Below are positions 8,640-16,191 of a stretch of 64,000 bases of DNA, in pieces. Both the position numbers and the translations under genes were made by a program. Positions within the stretch are counted from its first letter, which is position 1; each line of letters opens with the position of its first letter. The notes below the pieces were generated by a model. It was not told the origin of the DNA. It saw only the letters and a program-made list of their open reading frames with translations, and did not search any database. This DNA comes from Curvibacter sp. (GTDB lineage Bacteria; Pseudomonadota; Gammaproteobacteria; Burkholderiales; Burkholderiaceae_C), in assembly GCA_020621965.1 (NCBI GenBank), contig JAHRYV010000016.1, positions 1 through 64,000 on the forward strand. Direction: 5' to 3'.

Positions 8640-9488
8640 TTAGCGTTTGCCACCCTTGCCGTCCCGGTCGTTCCACTGGAACGGGTTGAGGTGGCCCGTG
8701 CGGGGCCGATCGCAATCCCTGCCGTGCTTGCCGCCATCACGATCGCATTTGTCGTGGTCCTTGTCGTGGTGATGCCGGTCCTTGCAGGACGTCTCGTCCG
8801 GCACCGACAGTGCATCACAGCCGACCACACTGGCGCCCGTCATGGTCAGGGCGACGTTGGCCAGGGCCCGCCCGGCCAGCGTGCCCCGGGTCAAGGTGAT
8901 GGAGCCGATGGTCGCGTCACCCGCGAGGATGTTGCCCTTGAGCGCCGAGTCCGTCATGGTCACGGCAGCGCTCGGGACCCAGTACACGTTGCAGGGCTGC
9001 CCCCCGCCGATCATGGCCACCGTGAAGTTGGTGCCCGTCAGAGCGCCATTGACGAGGAATATCCAGATCCCGGTCGACGGCCCGGTGAGCGTCAGCGTGC
9101 CGGCCTTGGCCACCGCGTCGAGACAGTAGACCCCGGGGGCGAGTGTCTGCCCCGCAAGATCCCCTGGCATGGCGGTACAAGTCTGGCCCTGGAGTGCCGC
9201 GTAGGCGTTGAGGAAGTCCGCGCGCGCCACGGCCGCTGCCGCGTTGGTGGCCGGGGGCGTGGCGCCGGCGATCGTGCAGCCGGTGTTGGTGTACGGAACC
9301 GCACTGCCGGGCGAAACCCCGACGTCACCAGTGACCACGCCGGCGGTGCACGTGACATTCGTACCCCCCAGGACGGAGAACCCTGACGCCGCACCCAGCG
9401 ATACCTGGGCCCACGCTGGGGTGGCGCCGGCCAGCAGCGCGGCCGTCGCCAGCCAGCCCGTCGACAAGAATTTCTGAAAAGTCTTCAT
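8640..9488 (-). CDS. Ice-binding-like (DUF3494) secreted protein with Asp/His-rich tail
   Basis: 282 residues: signal peptide ending ATPAWAQ (about residue 26), then the DUF3494 domain with its typical SGFSVLGGTNVTCTAG opening, GDVGVSPG and TLAPGVYCLD motifs. Members form a beta-solenoid, and several bind ice in cold-adapted microbes. The last about 50 residues, after the solenoid, form an unusual low-complexity tail rich in His, Asp, Lys and Arg (for example DRHHHDKDHDKCDRD) that could bind metal or polyanions. AAGGAA 8 bases before the ATG at 9488 fixes the start. It is monocistronic. Confidence 0.85.
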   Translation of the reverse strand: MKTFQKFLSTGWLATAALLAGATPAWAQVSLGAASGFSVLGGTNVTCTAGVVTGDVGVSPGSAVPYTNTGCTIAGATPPATNAAAAVARADFLNAYAALQGQTCTAMPGDLAGQTLAPGVYCLDAVAKAGTLTLTGPSTGIWIFLVNGALTGTNFTVAMIGGGQPCNVYWVPSAAVTMTDSALKGNILAGDATIGSITLTRGTLAGRALANVALTMTGASVVGCDALSVPDETSCKDRHHHDKDHDKCDRDGGKHGRDCDRPRTGHLNPFQWNDRDGKGGKR

Positions 9489-9870
9489 GGCGCATTTCCT
9501 TTGGTAGTTGCGGGGGGACAAGACTTTGTAGACCTTGCTCCTGCGCGCTACCGTCTGCTGGCCCACACAAATCCGCCGCTGTAACGGTTGTTACGGGACG
9601 GGCGCCGGCCAAAGCGGGGAGGAGCGGGCGCCGCTGTGGCGCGGATGCCTCACCGGCTGCGGGCACAGTTGTAAATGTTCTCGGCCCCGAGCTTGGCAGG
9701 CGGTACCCAAAGATATAGTTGCCGGCAACGTATCGACTCGTGGACCGCCTGCGGGAGACGGGCGACGCGGAAAAAACGGGGACCAGACCAGGCCGCAGGC
9801 CCGGCAGTCCACCGGAGTTCAGGCCCGCCGGGCCTGGTTCGCAAACCACGGGAACACAAGAGTAACGCCC
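9489..9870. other. Divergent intergenic region, ice-binding-like gene / lipoprotein
   Basis: About 380 bases must hold the promoters of both divergent genes. A GCCCG-CCGGGC inverted repeat lies near 9823-9836, and a short AT-richer patch (AAAGATATAGTTG) lies at 9710-9722. No gene or RNA is recognised. Confidence 0.4.
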
Positions 9871-10389
9871 ATGTCCATCAAGAAGATCGTCCTCCATGCC
9901 GCCCTCGTCGCGGCCGCCCTGGCCACCACCGGCTGCGCCACCATCGTCGGTGATGCCACCCACCTCATGCCGGTGAGCAGCACACCCAGCGATGCAGCCA
10001 TCTCCATCGTCGACGAAAAAGGCGCCGAGATCTTCAAGGGCGCGACCCCGACCACCGTCACCCTGAAAAAGAGCGACGGCAGCTACTGGGGCAAGAAGTC
10101 CTACTCGGTCAAGATTTCCAAACCCGGCTTTGAAACCCAGGTCATCCCCGTCACCGCCAGCGCCAACGGCTGGTACATCGGCGGCAACATCATCTTCGGC
10201 GGCCTGATCGGCTGGTTCATCGTCGATCCCCTCAACGGCCATATGTACAGCCTGACGCCGGAGAGCATCAGCGCAACGCTGCCGGCCAGCGCCACGCACA
10301 ACAACAGCGCCACCAACGGCGGCATCTCCATCATGCTGATCGAGGACGTGCCGGCCGAGCTGCGCGGCAAGATGGTGCGCCTGAACTGA
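9871..10389 (+). CDS. Lipoprotein of unknown function (PEGA-like)
   Basis: 172 residues with a clear lipobox ATTGC (Cys about residue 21), so it should be a lipid-anchored envelope protein. The following domain (PSDAAISIVDEKGAEIFKG, then ATPTTVTLKK and KPGFETQ) has the Pro-x-Asp-Ala and Gly-Phe spacing of PEGA-type surface repeats. A hydrophobic Gly-rich segment (GGNIIFGGLIGWFIVDP) follows, as in many short bacterial lipoproteins. An upstream in-frame extension is rejected because it has no signal peptide. It ends 27 bases before an intrinsic terminator. Confidence 0.75.
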   Translation: MSIKKIVLHAALVAAALATTGCATIVGDATHLMPVSSTPSDAAISIVDEKGAEIFKGATPTTVTLKKSDGSYWGKKSYSVKISKPGFETQVIPVTASANGWYIGGNIIFGGLIGWFIVDPLNGHMYSLTPESISATLPASATHNNSATNGGISIMLIEDVPAELRGKMVRLN

Positions 10390-10415
10390 GTTGCAGGCCT
10401 GCGCGCCACCCGCCC

Positions 10416-10440
10416 AAGGCCGCCGCGTGCGGCCTTTTTT
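10416..10440 (+). terminator. Intrinsic terminator, followed by a partial second copy
   Basis: AAGGCCGC-CGCGT-GCGGCCTT is followed by a run of T to 10440. The same core (CCGCCGCGTGCGGCCTTTTT) recurs at 10451-10470 with a shorter stem, giving tandem terminators after the lipoprotein gene. DUF3297 lies convergently beyond. Confidence 0.85.
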
Positions 10441-10492
10441 ACTTGGATCGCCGCCGCGTGCGGCCTTTTTCTTTGGGTGGCCGGGCCGCCGC

Positions 10493-10756
10493 TCAGCGGT
10501 AGAAGGCTTCGACCTTGCCCTTGAGCTTGAGCATCAGCGGGTTGCCCTTGCGGTCCACGGTCTTGCCGGCGGGCACCTTGACCCAGCCTTCGCTGATGCA
10601 GTATTCCTCCACGTCCTGGCGTTCCTTGCCGTTGAAGGTGATGCCCACCTCGTGCTCGAACACGGCCGCCACGTAGTGCGGGCTGCGCGGGTCGATGGAC
10701 AGGTGGTCGGGCAGCTCGGGGCGCTGCGAAGCCTGGGATGCGGTGCTGTCGTTCAT
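10493..10756 (-). CDS. DUF3297 family protein
   Basis: An 87-residue protein with the diagnostic DUF3297 sequence: ELPDHLSIDPRSPHY, FNGKERQDVEEYCISEGWV and DRKGNPL near the C-terminus. The function is unknown. The family is widespread in Proteobacteria and usually stands alone, as here. No Shine-Dalgarno is seen; GACAAT lies 8 bases before the ATG. Confidence 0.88.
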   Translation of the reverse strand: MNDSTASQASQRPELPDHLSIDPRSPHYVAAVFEHEVGITFNGKERQDVEEYCISEGWVKVPAGKTVDRKGNPLMLKLKGKVEAFYR

Positions 10757-10781
10757 GGGGCGTTATTGTCGTTCAAAGCCG

Positions 10782-11786
10782 TCAGGCCGCGCGCATGGCG
10801 GCGGCGGCAATGTCCAGTGAGCGCAGGCGCAGGGCCGGATCAAACACGTCGCTGACCAGGATGAATTCATCGGCCTGTGTGGCCTGGGCCAGCTGCTCGA
10901 AGCCAGCGCGCACCGTCTGCGGCCCGCCGATCACGGCCGCGGCCAGAAAGTCGGCGATGGCCGCGCGCTCCTGCGGCTGCAGCTGGGCCATGTAACCCTG
11001 CACCGGCGGCGCCAGCCGGCCGCGTTTGCCGGTGATGATGCCCAGCACACGCTGGAAGGTGCTGCTGGCCAGGAACTCGGCCTCTTCGTCGGTCGGTGCG
11101 GCGATCACCGGCACCCCGATGGCCACATAGGGCTGGGCCAGCGTGGCCGAGGGCCGGAACAGGCTGCGGTAGAGCTCCAGCGCCTGCAACAGGTAACGCG
11201 GCGCGAAGTGCGAGGCAAAGGCATAAGGCAGACCCAACTCCGCCGCCAGCCGGGCGGAGAACAGGCTGGAGCCCAGCAGCCAGATCGGCACCTCGGTGCC
11301 GGCGCCCGGCATGGCCACCAGGCGCTGGCCCGGCTGCGCCGGCCCCAGCAGACGCTGCAGCTCGGTCACGTCGCGCGGGAAGTCCTCTTCGGTCTCCACG
11401 CGGTCGCGGCGCAGCGCGCGCATGGTCAGCGGGTCGGTGCCGGGCGCGCGGCCCAGGCCCAGGTCGATGCGGCCCGGATAAAGCTCGGCCAGGGTGCCGA
11501 AGGCCTCGGCCACCACCAGCGGCGCATGGTTGGGCAGCATGACGCCGCCCGAGCCGACGCGGATGCGCTGCGTGCCGCCGGCAATGTGGCCCACCAGCAC
11601 CGCCGTGGCCGAGCTGGCGATGCCCGGCATGTTGTGGTGCTCGGCCAGCCAGTAGCGCGTAAAGCCCAGGGCTTCGGCATGCTGCGCCGTGCGCAGGGCG
11701 ATGGCCAGCGCATCGGCCACCGTGCCGCCTTCGCGTACGGCCACCAGGTCGAGCATGGACAGGGCGATTTGGTTCAGGGATTTCAT
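10782..11786 (-). CDS. LLM-class flavin-dependent oxidoreductase (luciferase-like)
   Basis: 334 residues with the TIM-barrel pattern of bacterial luciferase-like monooxygenases: [13 protein letters not shown] at the start, [34 protein letters not shown] and [15 protein letters not shown]. These are the flavin-binding elements of the YhbW-like MsnO8 subgroup. Such enzymes use reduced FMN or F420; FMN is more likely in this lineage. The substrate is unknown. The start has no Shine-Dalgarno but GACAAT at 11793-11798, 6 bases upstream. It marks the left chromosomal border of the accessory island. Confidence 0.88.
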   Translation of the reverse strand: MKSLNQIALSMLDLVAVREGGTVADALAIALRTAQHAEALGFTRYWLAEHHNMPGIASSATAVLVGHIAGGTQRIRVGSGGVMLPNHAPLVVAEAFGTLAELYPGRIDLGLGRAPGTDPLTMRALRRDRVETEEDFPRDVTELQRLLGPAQPGQRLVAMPGAGTEVPIWLLGSSLFSARLAAELGLPYAFASHFAPRYLLQALELYRSLFRPSATLAQPYVAIGVPVIAAPTDEEAEFLASSTFQRVLGIITGKRGRLAPPVQGYMAQLQPQERAAIADFLAAAVIGGPQTVRAGFEQLAQATQADEFILVSDVFDPALRLRSLDIAAAAMRAA

Positions 11787-12010
11787 GCCGGGATTGTCGG
11801 TGAGCCTGGCGGGTCTTGCTGGTTGGGGGGCATCTGCTGGTCAGCGGTGCCACTGAATATCGGTGACTCAAGGCGACCCATTACGGGCGGTCGTGGCTTG
11901 AGCAAGCACACGTTTAGTGATTAAGAAAATCTGGCCTCGACGCAAAGGTTAAGCCCACGCTAATCAAGGCTGCCTTTACGGCTCTCAACCGGGCGCCTCG
12001 CGATAACGAG
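11787..12010. other. Left junction of the accessory island
   Basis: GC content falls across this stretch. It contains an imperfect inverted repeat (CTCAAG-GCGACC at 11867-11878 against GGTCG-TGG-CTTGAG at 11889-11902). No integrase, tRNA or clear att duplication is visible here or at the right edge (17118-17206). Confidence 0.35.
11793..11798 (-). promoter_or_regulatory. -10-like hexamer directly before LLM oxidoreductase start
   Basis: GACAAT on the minus strand ends 6 bases before the ATG at 11786, with no Shine-Dalgarno between. Confidence 0.4.
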
Positions 12011-12931
12011 CTAGTTCGCCACGTCTGCCCAGTTCCAAACGTCTCGCGCAAGTGGTTCAGGGGAGGCGTGTGCAGAGACCACAAAGCCTTGTTTCTCCAG
12101 ATTCCAACTCTGCTCGCCCAAAATGTTCTCGAGGCGCTCAAGTTCTGCTACCGGTATGGCATCTGGTGCAGGCGTTAGAACGAACAGCGCAAGTTCCTGG
12201 TCATGAAGTCCTTTGACTTTCGCATAGGTGGCCAAGTCCCTGGATGCGCGGAGAAAGTTCAGTTCCACATTCGTTGGTGTTTTGTACACGGCAGAAATTA
12301 CGTTACCAGCTTTGCCAGGAGGCTCAAGATTGAACTCAAGCCAATGTACTTCGCCGGTGACTTGATCCCGAAATGCACGCTGTGGTTCGGCGTGAATACG
12401 CTCAAAAGCGATGCCCGCGATGCGTTTCAATTCATCATCGACCATGCGCCGTACGGCGGTGTTGTCGAGCGTGATGAAGTCCCGGGCTTTACGCTCCTCA
12501 CGTGGTATGAACGGAACAACGTCCAAAAATAGCCGACTGAGCACTGCATCAATAGATGTGCCGGCAGTCGGCCAAAGGTCACCTAAGTGGACCGCTGCAG
12601 ACTCAAACTGCACGTCGTGAAGCGAGGCCTGTTCCTTGCGAGCACGTAGCAGGCCGTACTCCGCTGCCTCCAGCAGGCTCCTCAACTCTGCAACATCCTC
12701 GCGTCCGTATAGACATTCGAATCTTGTCAGGTCGTCCAAGAGTCGAAAGCTGAATACGCCCTTCGCGTCTGTCACAGCTACGCCAACCGTATATCGCTGT
12801 CTTGCGAAGGGGTCTGGCTGTAACTCAATAGTCGCCCATGAGCCATCAAACGCGGCCTTGGGTACTGTGGACAAGTGCTCCCGCAGATGCGCATAGGGGT
12901 CATCGCCCTCGGACAAAAACATGCTGTTCAT
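12011..12931 (-). CDS. Partner protein of HipA-like kinase (DUF3037-like N-terminus)
   Basis: 306 residues, not confidently assigned. The N-terminal region (ATIELQPDPFARQRYTVGVA then VTDAKG) resembles DUF3037 proteins, which often sit beside HipA_2-type kinases. The rest is mixed alpha/beta without a recognised motif. The ATG at 12931 overlaps the stop of the kinase gene (ATGA), so translation is coupled. A longer frame from 12961 is less likely. Composition is AT-richer than the flanking chromosome. It may be the kinase substrate, an antitoxin or an effector; the sequence does not decide. Confidence 0.7.
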   Translation of the reverse strand: MNSMFLSEGDDPYAHLREHLSTVPKAAFDGSWATIELQPDPFARQRYTVGVAVTDAKGVFSFRLLDDLTRFECLYGREDVAELRSLLEAAEYGLLRARKEQASLHDVQFESAAVHLGDLWPTAGTSIDAVLSRLFLDVVPFIPREERKARDFITLDNTAVRRMVDDELKRIAGIAFERIHAEPQRAFRDQVTGEVHWLEFNLEPPGKAGNVISAVYKTPTNVELNFLRASRDLATYAKVKGLHDQELALFVLTPAPDAIPVAELERLENILGEQSWNLEKQGFVVSAHASPEPLARDVWNWADVAN

Positions 12932-13734
12932 GTGATAAGCCCCAGTTCGTTGGCAAGCCAATCTGGTTGAGCACGTTGCCCCAAAAATTGAAGGATAGCT
13001 GTTGTGGTTTGCGTCGCCCGAATCGGATCACGTACAAGAGTTTGAACCAACTGCTGCAACGCGGGGGAGACCTTAAGAAATGCCGGGTGATGATCTTTTG
13101 AAGCAAGCATCATCGACACTTCGAATTTGGCATAACCAGCAGGTTTTAGAAGTGCCTGCGCTTGTGCCTTCAAGCTTCGGTGTTCATATCCGAAGCCCAT
13201 TGAAACCCATAAAAGCGTGTAAAGAATCAATTCATTGTCAATTGGTACGTACGTTCCCGCTTTGTCTCGAATGAAGTTGGCGGCATGTCGGTCCTGGTTT
13301 TCTACCCACATGTCGAACGCTGCAATCTTGGCAATATCCTCTCGGGTAAAAGCCTTTGCTGCCCTGACCCGAGCGAGCCATTGCCATGCACTGGTAATGT
13401 GCTTGCCCTCGACGGTGGAGGAGCAGAACGCGAGTGCATGCTGGATACCTGACCAGTGCTGGTCCATGGGCATGCAAGCTCGCAGCTTGTGTATTGGCAG
13501 TATGAGTAGCGCAGCAAACTTCGGCCGGGGTAGACCCAAGGCATCCAACGCCAGCCAGGCCAAGCCTTCAGCCAGTGGCATTGGGTAATGCGCTGGACTT
13601 GCCTTCACAAAGCATTTGTGTTCCTGGCCTGACGCATCGATGATGAGCGCCTGGTGGATCGTTTGATTTTGCCCACGGACCTTGGGCGCGCTTCTGAATT
13701 CGCGCCAAGCTGTCTCCGGCAAGATTGGAATCAT
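12928..13734 (-). CDS. HipA-like (HipA_2) Ser/Thr kinase-fold protein
   Basis: 268 residues with the minimal kinase core of HipA-type proteins: Lys in KCFVKAS (ATP-binding), Glu in LAEGLAWLALDALGL (helix-C equivalent), the catalytic loop FDMWVENQDRHAANFI, and PIDNE as metal-binding Asp. All key residues are present, so it should be active. It lacks the N-terminal subdomain of E. coli HipA. HipA phosphorylates GltX in the HipBA toxin-antitoxin system, but the target here is unknown. No HipB-like gene is adjacent; instead a perfect palindrome lies 33 bases upstream. It is coupled by ATGA to the downstream partner. Confidence 0.82.
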   Translation of the reverse strand: MIPILPETAWREFRSAPKVRGQNQTIHQALIIDASGQEHKCFVKASPAHYPMPLAEGLAWLALDALGLPRPKFAALLILPIHKLRACMPMDQHWSGIQHALAFCSSTVEGKHITSAWQWLARVRAAKAFTREDIAKIAAFDMWVENQDRHAANFIRDKAGTYVPIDNELILYTLLWVSMGFGYEHRSLKAQAQALLKPAGYAKFEVSMMLASKDHHPAFLKVSPALQQLVQTLVRDPIRATQTTTAILQFLGQRAQPDWLANELGLIT

Positions 13735-13766
13735 CTAGCCCCCAGTTGTCTTTTTTCTGCATTCTA

Positions 13767-13790
13767 GGTGCCATAGGAGTTTATGGCACC
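13767..13790. promoter_or_regulatory. Perfect 9-bp palindrome before the HipA-like gene (candidate operator)
   Basis: GGTGCCATA at 13767-13775 and TATGGCACC at 13782-13790 are exact inverted repeats with a 6-base spacer, 33 bases upstream of the kinase start. No T-tract follows on the minus strand, so an operator is more likely than a terminator. It differs in sequence from the operators at 16101-16173. Confidence 0.6.
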
Positions 13791-13884
13791 CAAATTGACG
13801 CTCAAAAGAGGGCGTAGCTATTGGATTGTTGCGCGTCGGATACCGTTGCGCTTCCATGAGCAGACAGGCTCGGGGCTATTCGCC

Positions 13885-15378
13885 CTATTGCGCTGTGTCG
13901 GTCAGCTTTGCCGCCGAATGCCCTATCCAACTAGCCCAGAGATTGCGCAGGAGCGACAGCATTCGAGCCCGAATGGTTTGAGGCCTTCCGGTTTTCTCTC
14001 GACAGGGCAGGCGAACGGCGGCGCCACGAGCGAAACGGGATTCGGCATCGTCAGAACATTCACTGCAGTCCTTGTCTTGGCGGAGATTTGTCTTCGACCA
14101 CGACCCTTTGAACACGTCATACATGTAGTACCCGGCCGTTGGACGCTCGACGTCTGTACCGACGAAATCCATCAGGAAATCGTGAGTTGCGCGACTTGCG
14201 CCGATGCCATTGAGGGTGATGACACTTGGATTGGGTGTCTCGGTGCCGTAGTTCTGCGCACGCCACTCCTCGTCAGGCTTCTCCTCGATGGCCAAGCGGG
14301 AGCTGGAAATCAATCCGTTGCATAGCATGCAACCGCAACCAGGACGCATGTGGCGCACGGCACTGTAGAACAGTTCAAGCTTGCCCGTTTGCTCTGCGCG
14401 ATGAATCTTGCTGCCAATCTGCACTGCGGGGATCAGGTGCTGGTTGACTATGGCGTTCACGGCCAACCTGGCGCGCATTGTGTCGGCGCACAAGAAGATG
14501 AAATCACAGTCAACGAGTCTGTCGGCCACACCCTCGTAGGAAACGTCGTCGTTGATAACCTCGCAACGAACGCTAGGGTTCACCTGCCGAGCATACCGAG
14601 CTGCCAACTTAGATTTCGGAGGCTTACGCGCTACGTCGCGAAAGAATGCTGTCACTACGCGGGACAGGTTCGTATCTTCGAGCTTGTCGGAGTCAATCAA
14701 AAGCAGCTCCCCGACACCGAGGCGCGCCATATCCTGGACGATCATGGAGCCCACACCACCCAGTCCGACGATGGCTACCCTAGCGCCGGCGAGTTGGGCC
14801 TGTCCGGCTTCACCAAGGAAGCGGACTTGTCGGTCGACGCTGGGGCGGTACGCTGTCTTTGGCGCTTGCATCGGTGAGGAGTAGAGTCGCTGAATTCGGG
14901 ACGAAACGACCGTGCAGTGTTTCAATTCGGAGCGTTCTGTTTTCGACCACCATAGGTCAATTTGCATCGACCGCCGACCGAACACCAGCGCGCCGACTGG
15001 CATACCCTTGGTGATGTCTAAAAGCGCTGGGTAGCCGCGTTCGTGCGAGGCGAAGTCCACATCGGAGAACTCAACGGACTGGTCAGAAGCATGGTTATGG
15101 ACGTGCAAGTACACCAGTCTCTCGTTACGGGCTCGCACGACGGCGCGATTGATGAATGTCGCTGCTAGACGACCGTGACCTTGTGGGGAAACTCCGTAGT
15201 CCGCACCGTCTTGAGCAACGTGAACTTCCCGTACGAGAAGTCGAGGTGATTGCCCTGGACGTTCCACGAGGGTCGCCAAAACCACAGCTGCATGCTCACA
15301 ACCGTCGCCCGGATACAGATGCCTGTAAAGCTGATCCCACTGGGCTTGTGCAAAGCGCAATTCGACGTCGCGATTCAT
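13885..15378 (-). CDS. JAB (JAMM peptidase) - E1/ThiF adenylyltransferase fusion
   Basis: 497 residues. Residues about 25-150 form a JAB/MPN domain with an intact JAMM signature: Glu in CEHAAVV, then HNH...FSDVD (H-x-H-x8-S-x2-D), consistent with an active zinc isopeptidase. Residues about 175-430 form an E1/ThiF domain: GLGGVGS nucleotide loop, LIDSD, NLSR, then GCGCMLC and a later CSEC pair for zinc or catalysis. E1 enzymes adenylate the C-terminus of ubiquitin-like proteins; JAB proteases remove them. Fusion of both in one chain is known from prokaryotic ubiquitin-like operons. Its start overlaps the stop of the E2-like gene (ATGA). The C-terminal about 60 residues are basic and unassigned. 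Confidence 0.88.
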   Translation of the reverse strand: MNRDVELRFAQAQWDQLYRHLYPGDGCEHAAVVLATLVERPGQSPRLLVREVHVAQDGADYGVSPQGHGRLAATFINRAVVRARNERLVYLHVHNHASDQSVEFSDVDFASHERGYPALLDITKGMPVGALVFGRRSMQIDLWWSKTERSELKHCTVVSSRIQRLYSSPMQAPKTAYRPSVDRQVRFLGEAGQAQLAGARVAIVGLGGVGSMIVQDMARLGVGELLLIDSDKLEDTNLSRVVTAFFRDVARKPPKSKLAARYARQVNPSVRCEVINDDVSYEGVADRLVDCDFIFLCADTMRARLAVNAIVNQHLIPAVQIGSKIHRAEQTGKLELFYSAVRHMRPGCGCMLCNGLISSSRLAIEEKPDEEWRAQNYGTETPNPSVITLNGIGASRATHDFLMDFVGTDVERPTAGYYMYDVFKGSWSKTNLRQDKDCSECSDDAESRFARGAAVRLPCREKTGRPQTIRARMLSLLRNLWASWIGHSAAKLTDTAQ

Positions 15379-15758
15379 GCCTGACTCCTCACGAATTCGA
15401 CCACCTTCACAAATTTGGCGGGGGCCGATTGTCCGCCGGCCATCCTGTTATTGCGCCGTGAAATCTGAATCGATGGACGCCCCTGCCAAGGCGCGCTGGA
15501 AAACGGTCCGGCCAAAGCTGCACCGTCGGCTTTCGCCACCTCGGCTCCCATGAACAGGGGGTAGATGTCCGCGTACGGGAGGCTGGCAGGGAGGTGGGCG
15601 CCAAGCCACGTCTTGGAAGTGCTGAACTTGGGGCCCAGCTCGATGCCATCCACAAGAACATAGGCTCCACCATTACCGTCCTCAGCCAGGACGGCGACGG
15701 TGGCGTTCGGAAACGCCTTTTTGAGGCCCTCAATAGCCGCTGCGACGCTCGGAGTCAT
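15375..15758 (-). CDS. E2/UBC-like protein lacking cysteine
   Basis: 127 residues between the ubiquitin-like and JAB-E1 genes, the position of an E2. The LGAHLPASLPYADIYPLFM stretch and the WQGRPSIQISRRNNR segment resemble Prok-E2_E-type E2-fold proteins (LP-x-YP-x-x-x-P-x-F, then WQ-x-W-S-R-H). The protein contains no cysteine at all, so it cannot form the usual thioester; it may be a non-catalytic scaffold or use another residue. GGAG 7 bases before the ATG at 15758 fixes the start; upstream in-frame codons overlap the previous gene and are rejected. The family call is inference from weak motifs plus gene position. Confidence 0.65.
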   Translation of the reverse strand: MTPSVAAAIEGLKKAFPNATVAVLAEDGNGGAYVLVDGIELGPKFSTSKTWLGAHLPASLPYADIYPLFMGAEVAKADGAALAGPFSSAPWQGRPSIQISRRNNRMAGGQSAPAKFVKVVEFVRSQA

Positions 15759-15771
15759 GACAGGCTCCGGG

Positions 15772-16071
15772 CTAAGAGTTGTCGTCCGGAGCGATGCAAG
15801 TGAAGTCCATGCCCTTATGGACGCGCACCTCATCGCGGTCGCCAATAACGTCGTACTCACCGTTAGGCCGTTGAAGCTGCAGGACGAAATCCGGCTGGAT
15901 TTGCACCCCTTGCGCGATGGCCGCCTGCTTGATTTCCAAGCCGGTCATCACCTTCTCATCGAGCACCACCGGGTAACCGTTGATTTCCACGGTGACCTTT
16001 ACGGGCTCGTCGTTTCCGCCGCCGTGGTCATTGCCGCCGTGGCCTTGTGATTTCTCATCAATGTTAGCCAT
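15772..16071 (-). CDS. Ubiquitin-like beta-grasp protein (multiubiquitin-domain family, single unit)
   Basis: 99 residues: a Gly/His/Asn-rich flexible N-terminus (SQGHGGNDHGGGNDEP) followed by one beta-grasp domain (VKVTVEINGYPVVLDEKVMT, GLEIKQAAIAQGV, then FTCIAPDDNS). The pattern fits the multiubiquitin (Multi_ubiq) family, whose genes associate with E1, E2 and JAB genes. The C-terminus ends DDNS with no Gly or Gly-Gly, unlike conjugated ubiquitin-like proteins. GGAGG 6 bases before the ATG at 16071 supports this start. It is the first gene of the operon, 13 bases before the E2-like start, under a divergent promoter with two operators. Confidence 0.82.
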   Translation of the reverse strand: MANIDEKSQGHGGNDHGGGNDEPVKVTVEINGYPVVLDEKVMTGLEIKQAAIAQGVQIQPDFVLQLQRPNGEYDVIGDRDEVRVHKGMDFTCIAPDDNS

Positions 16072-16100
16072 TACTAACCTCCGTTGCAAAATTGGCCTGC

Positions 16101-16118
16101 AATTGCTAAACTGCAACT
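16101..16118. promoter_or_regulatory. Operator site 1 (AATTGC-N6-GCAACT)
   Basis: An imperfect copy of the palindrome AATTGC-N6-GCAAYT, 30 bases upstream of the ubiquitin-like gene start, placed to block its promoter. It is 55 bp centre-to-centre from site 2, about five helical turns. Confidence 0.65.
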
Positions 16119-16155
16119 GCTGGACCGGAGTCTAGCGATACCTTTTCAGCAAGTC

Positions 16156-16173
16156 AATTGCTAAGTTGCAATT
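16156..16173. promoter_or_regulatory. Operator site 2 (AATTGC-N6-GCAATT, perfect)
   Basis: A perfect 6-bp half-site palindrome, 18 bases upstream of the XRE regulator ATG. With site 1 it suggests cooperative binding by the adjacent regulator and autoregulation. Confidence 0.7.
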
Positions 16174-16191
16174 ATTTAACAAGGAGAGACC

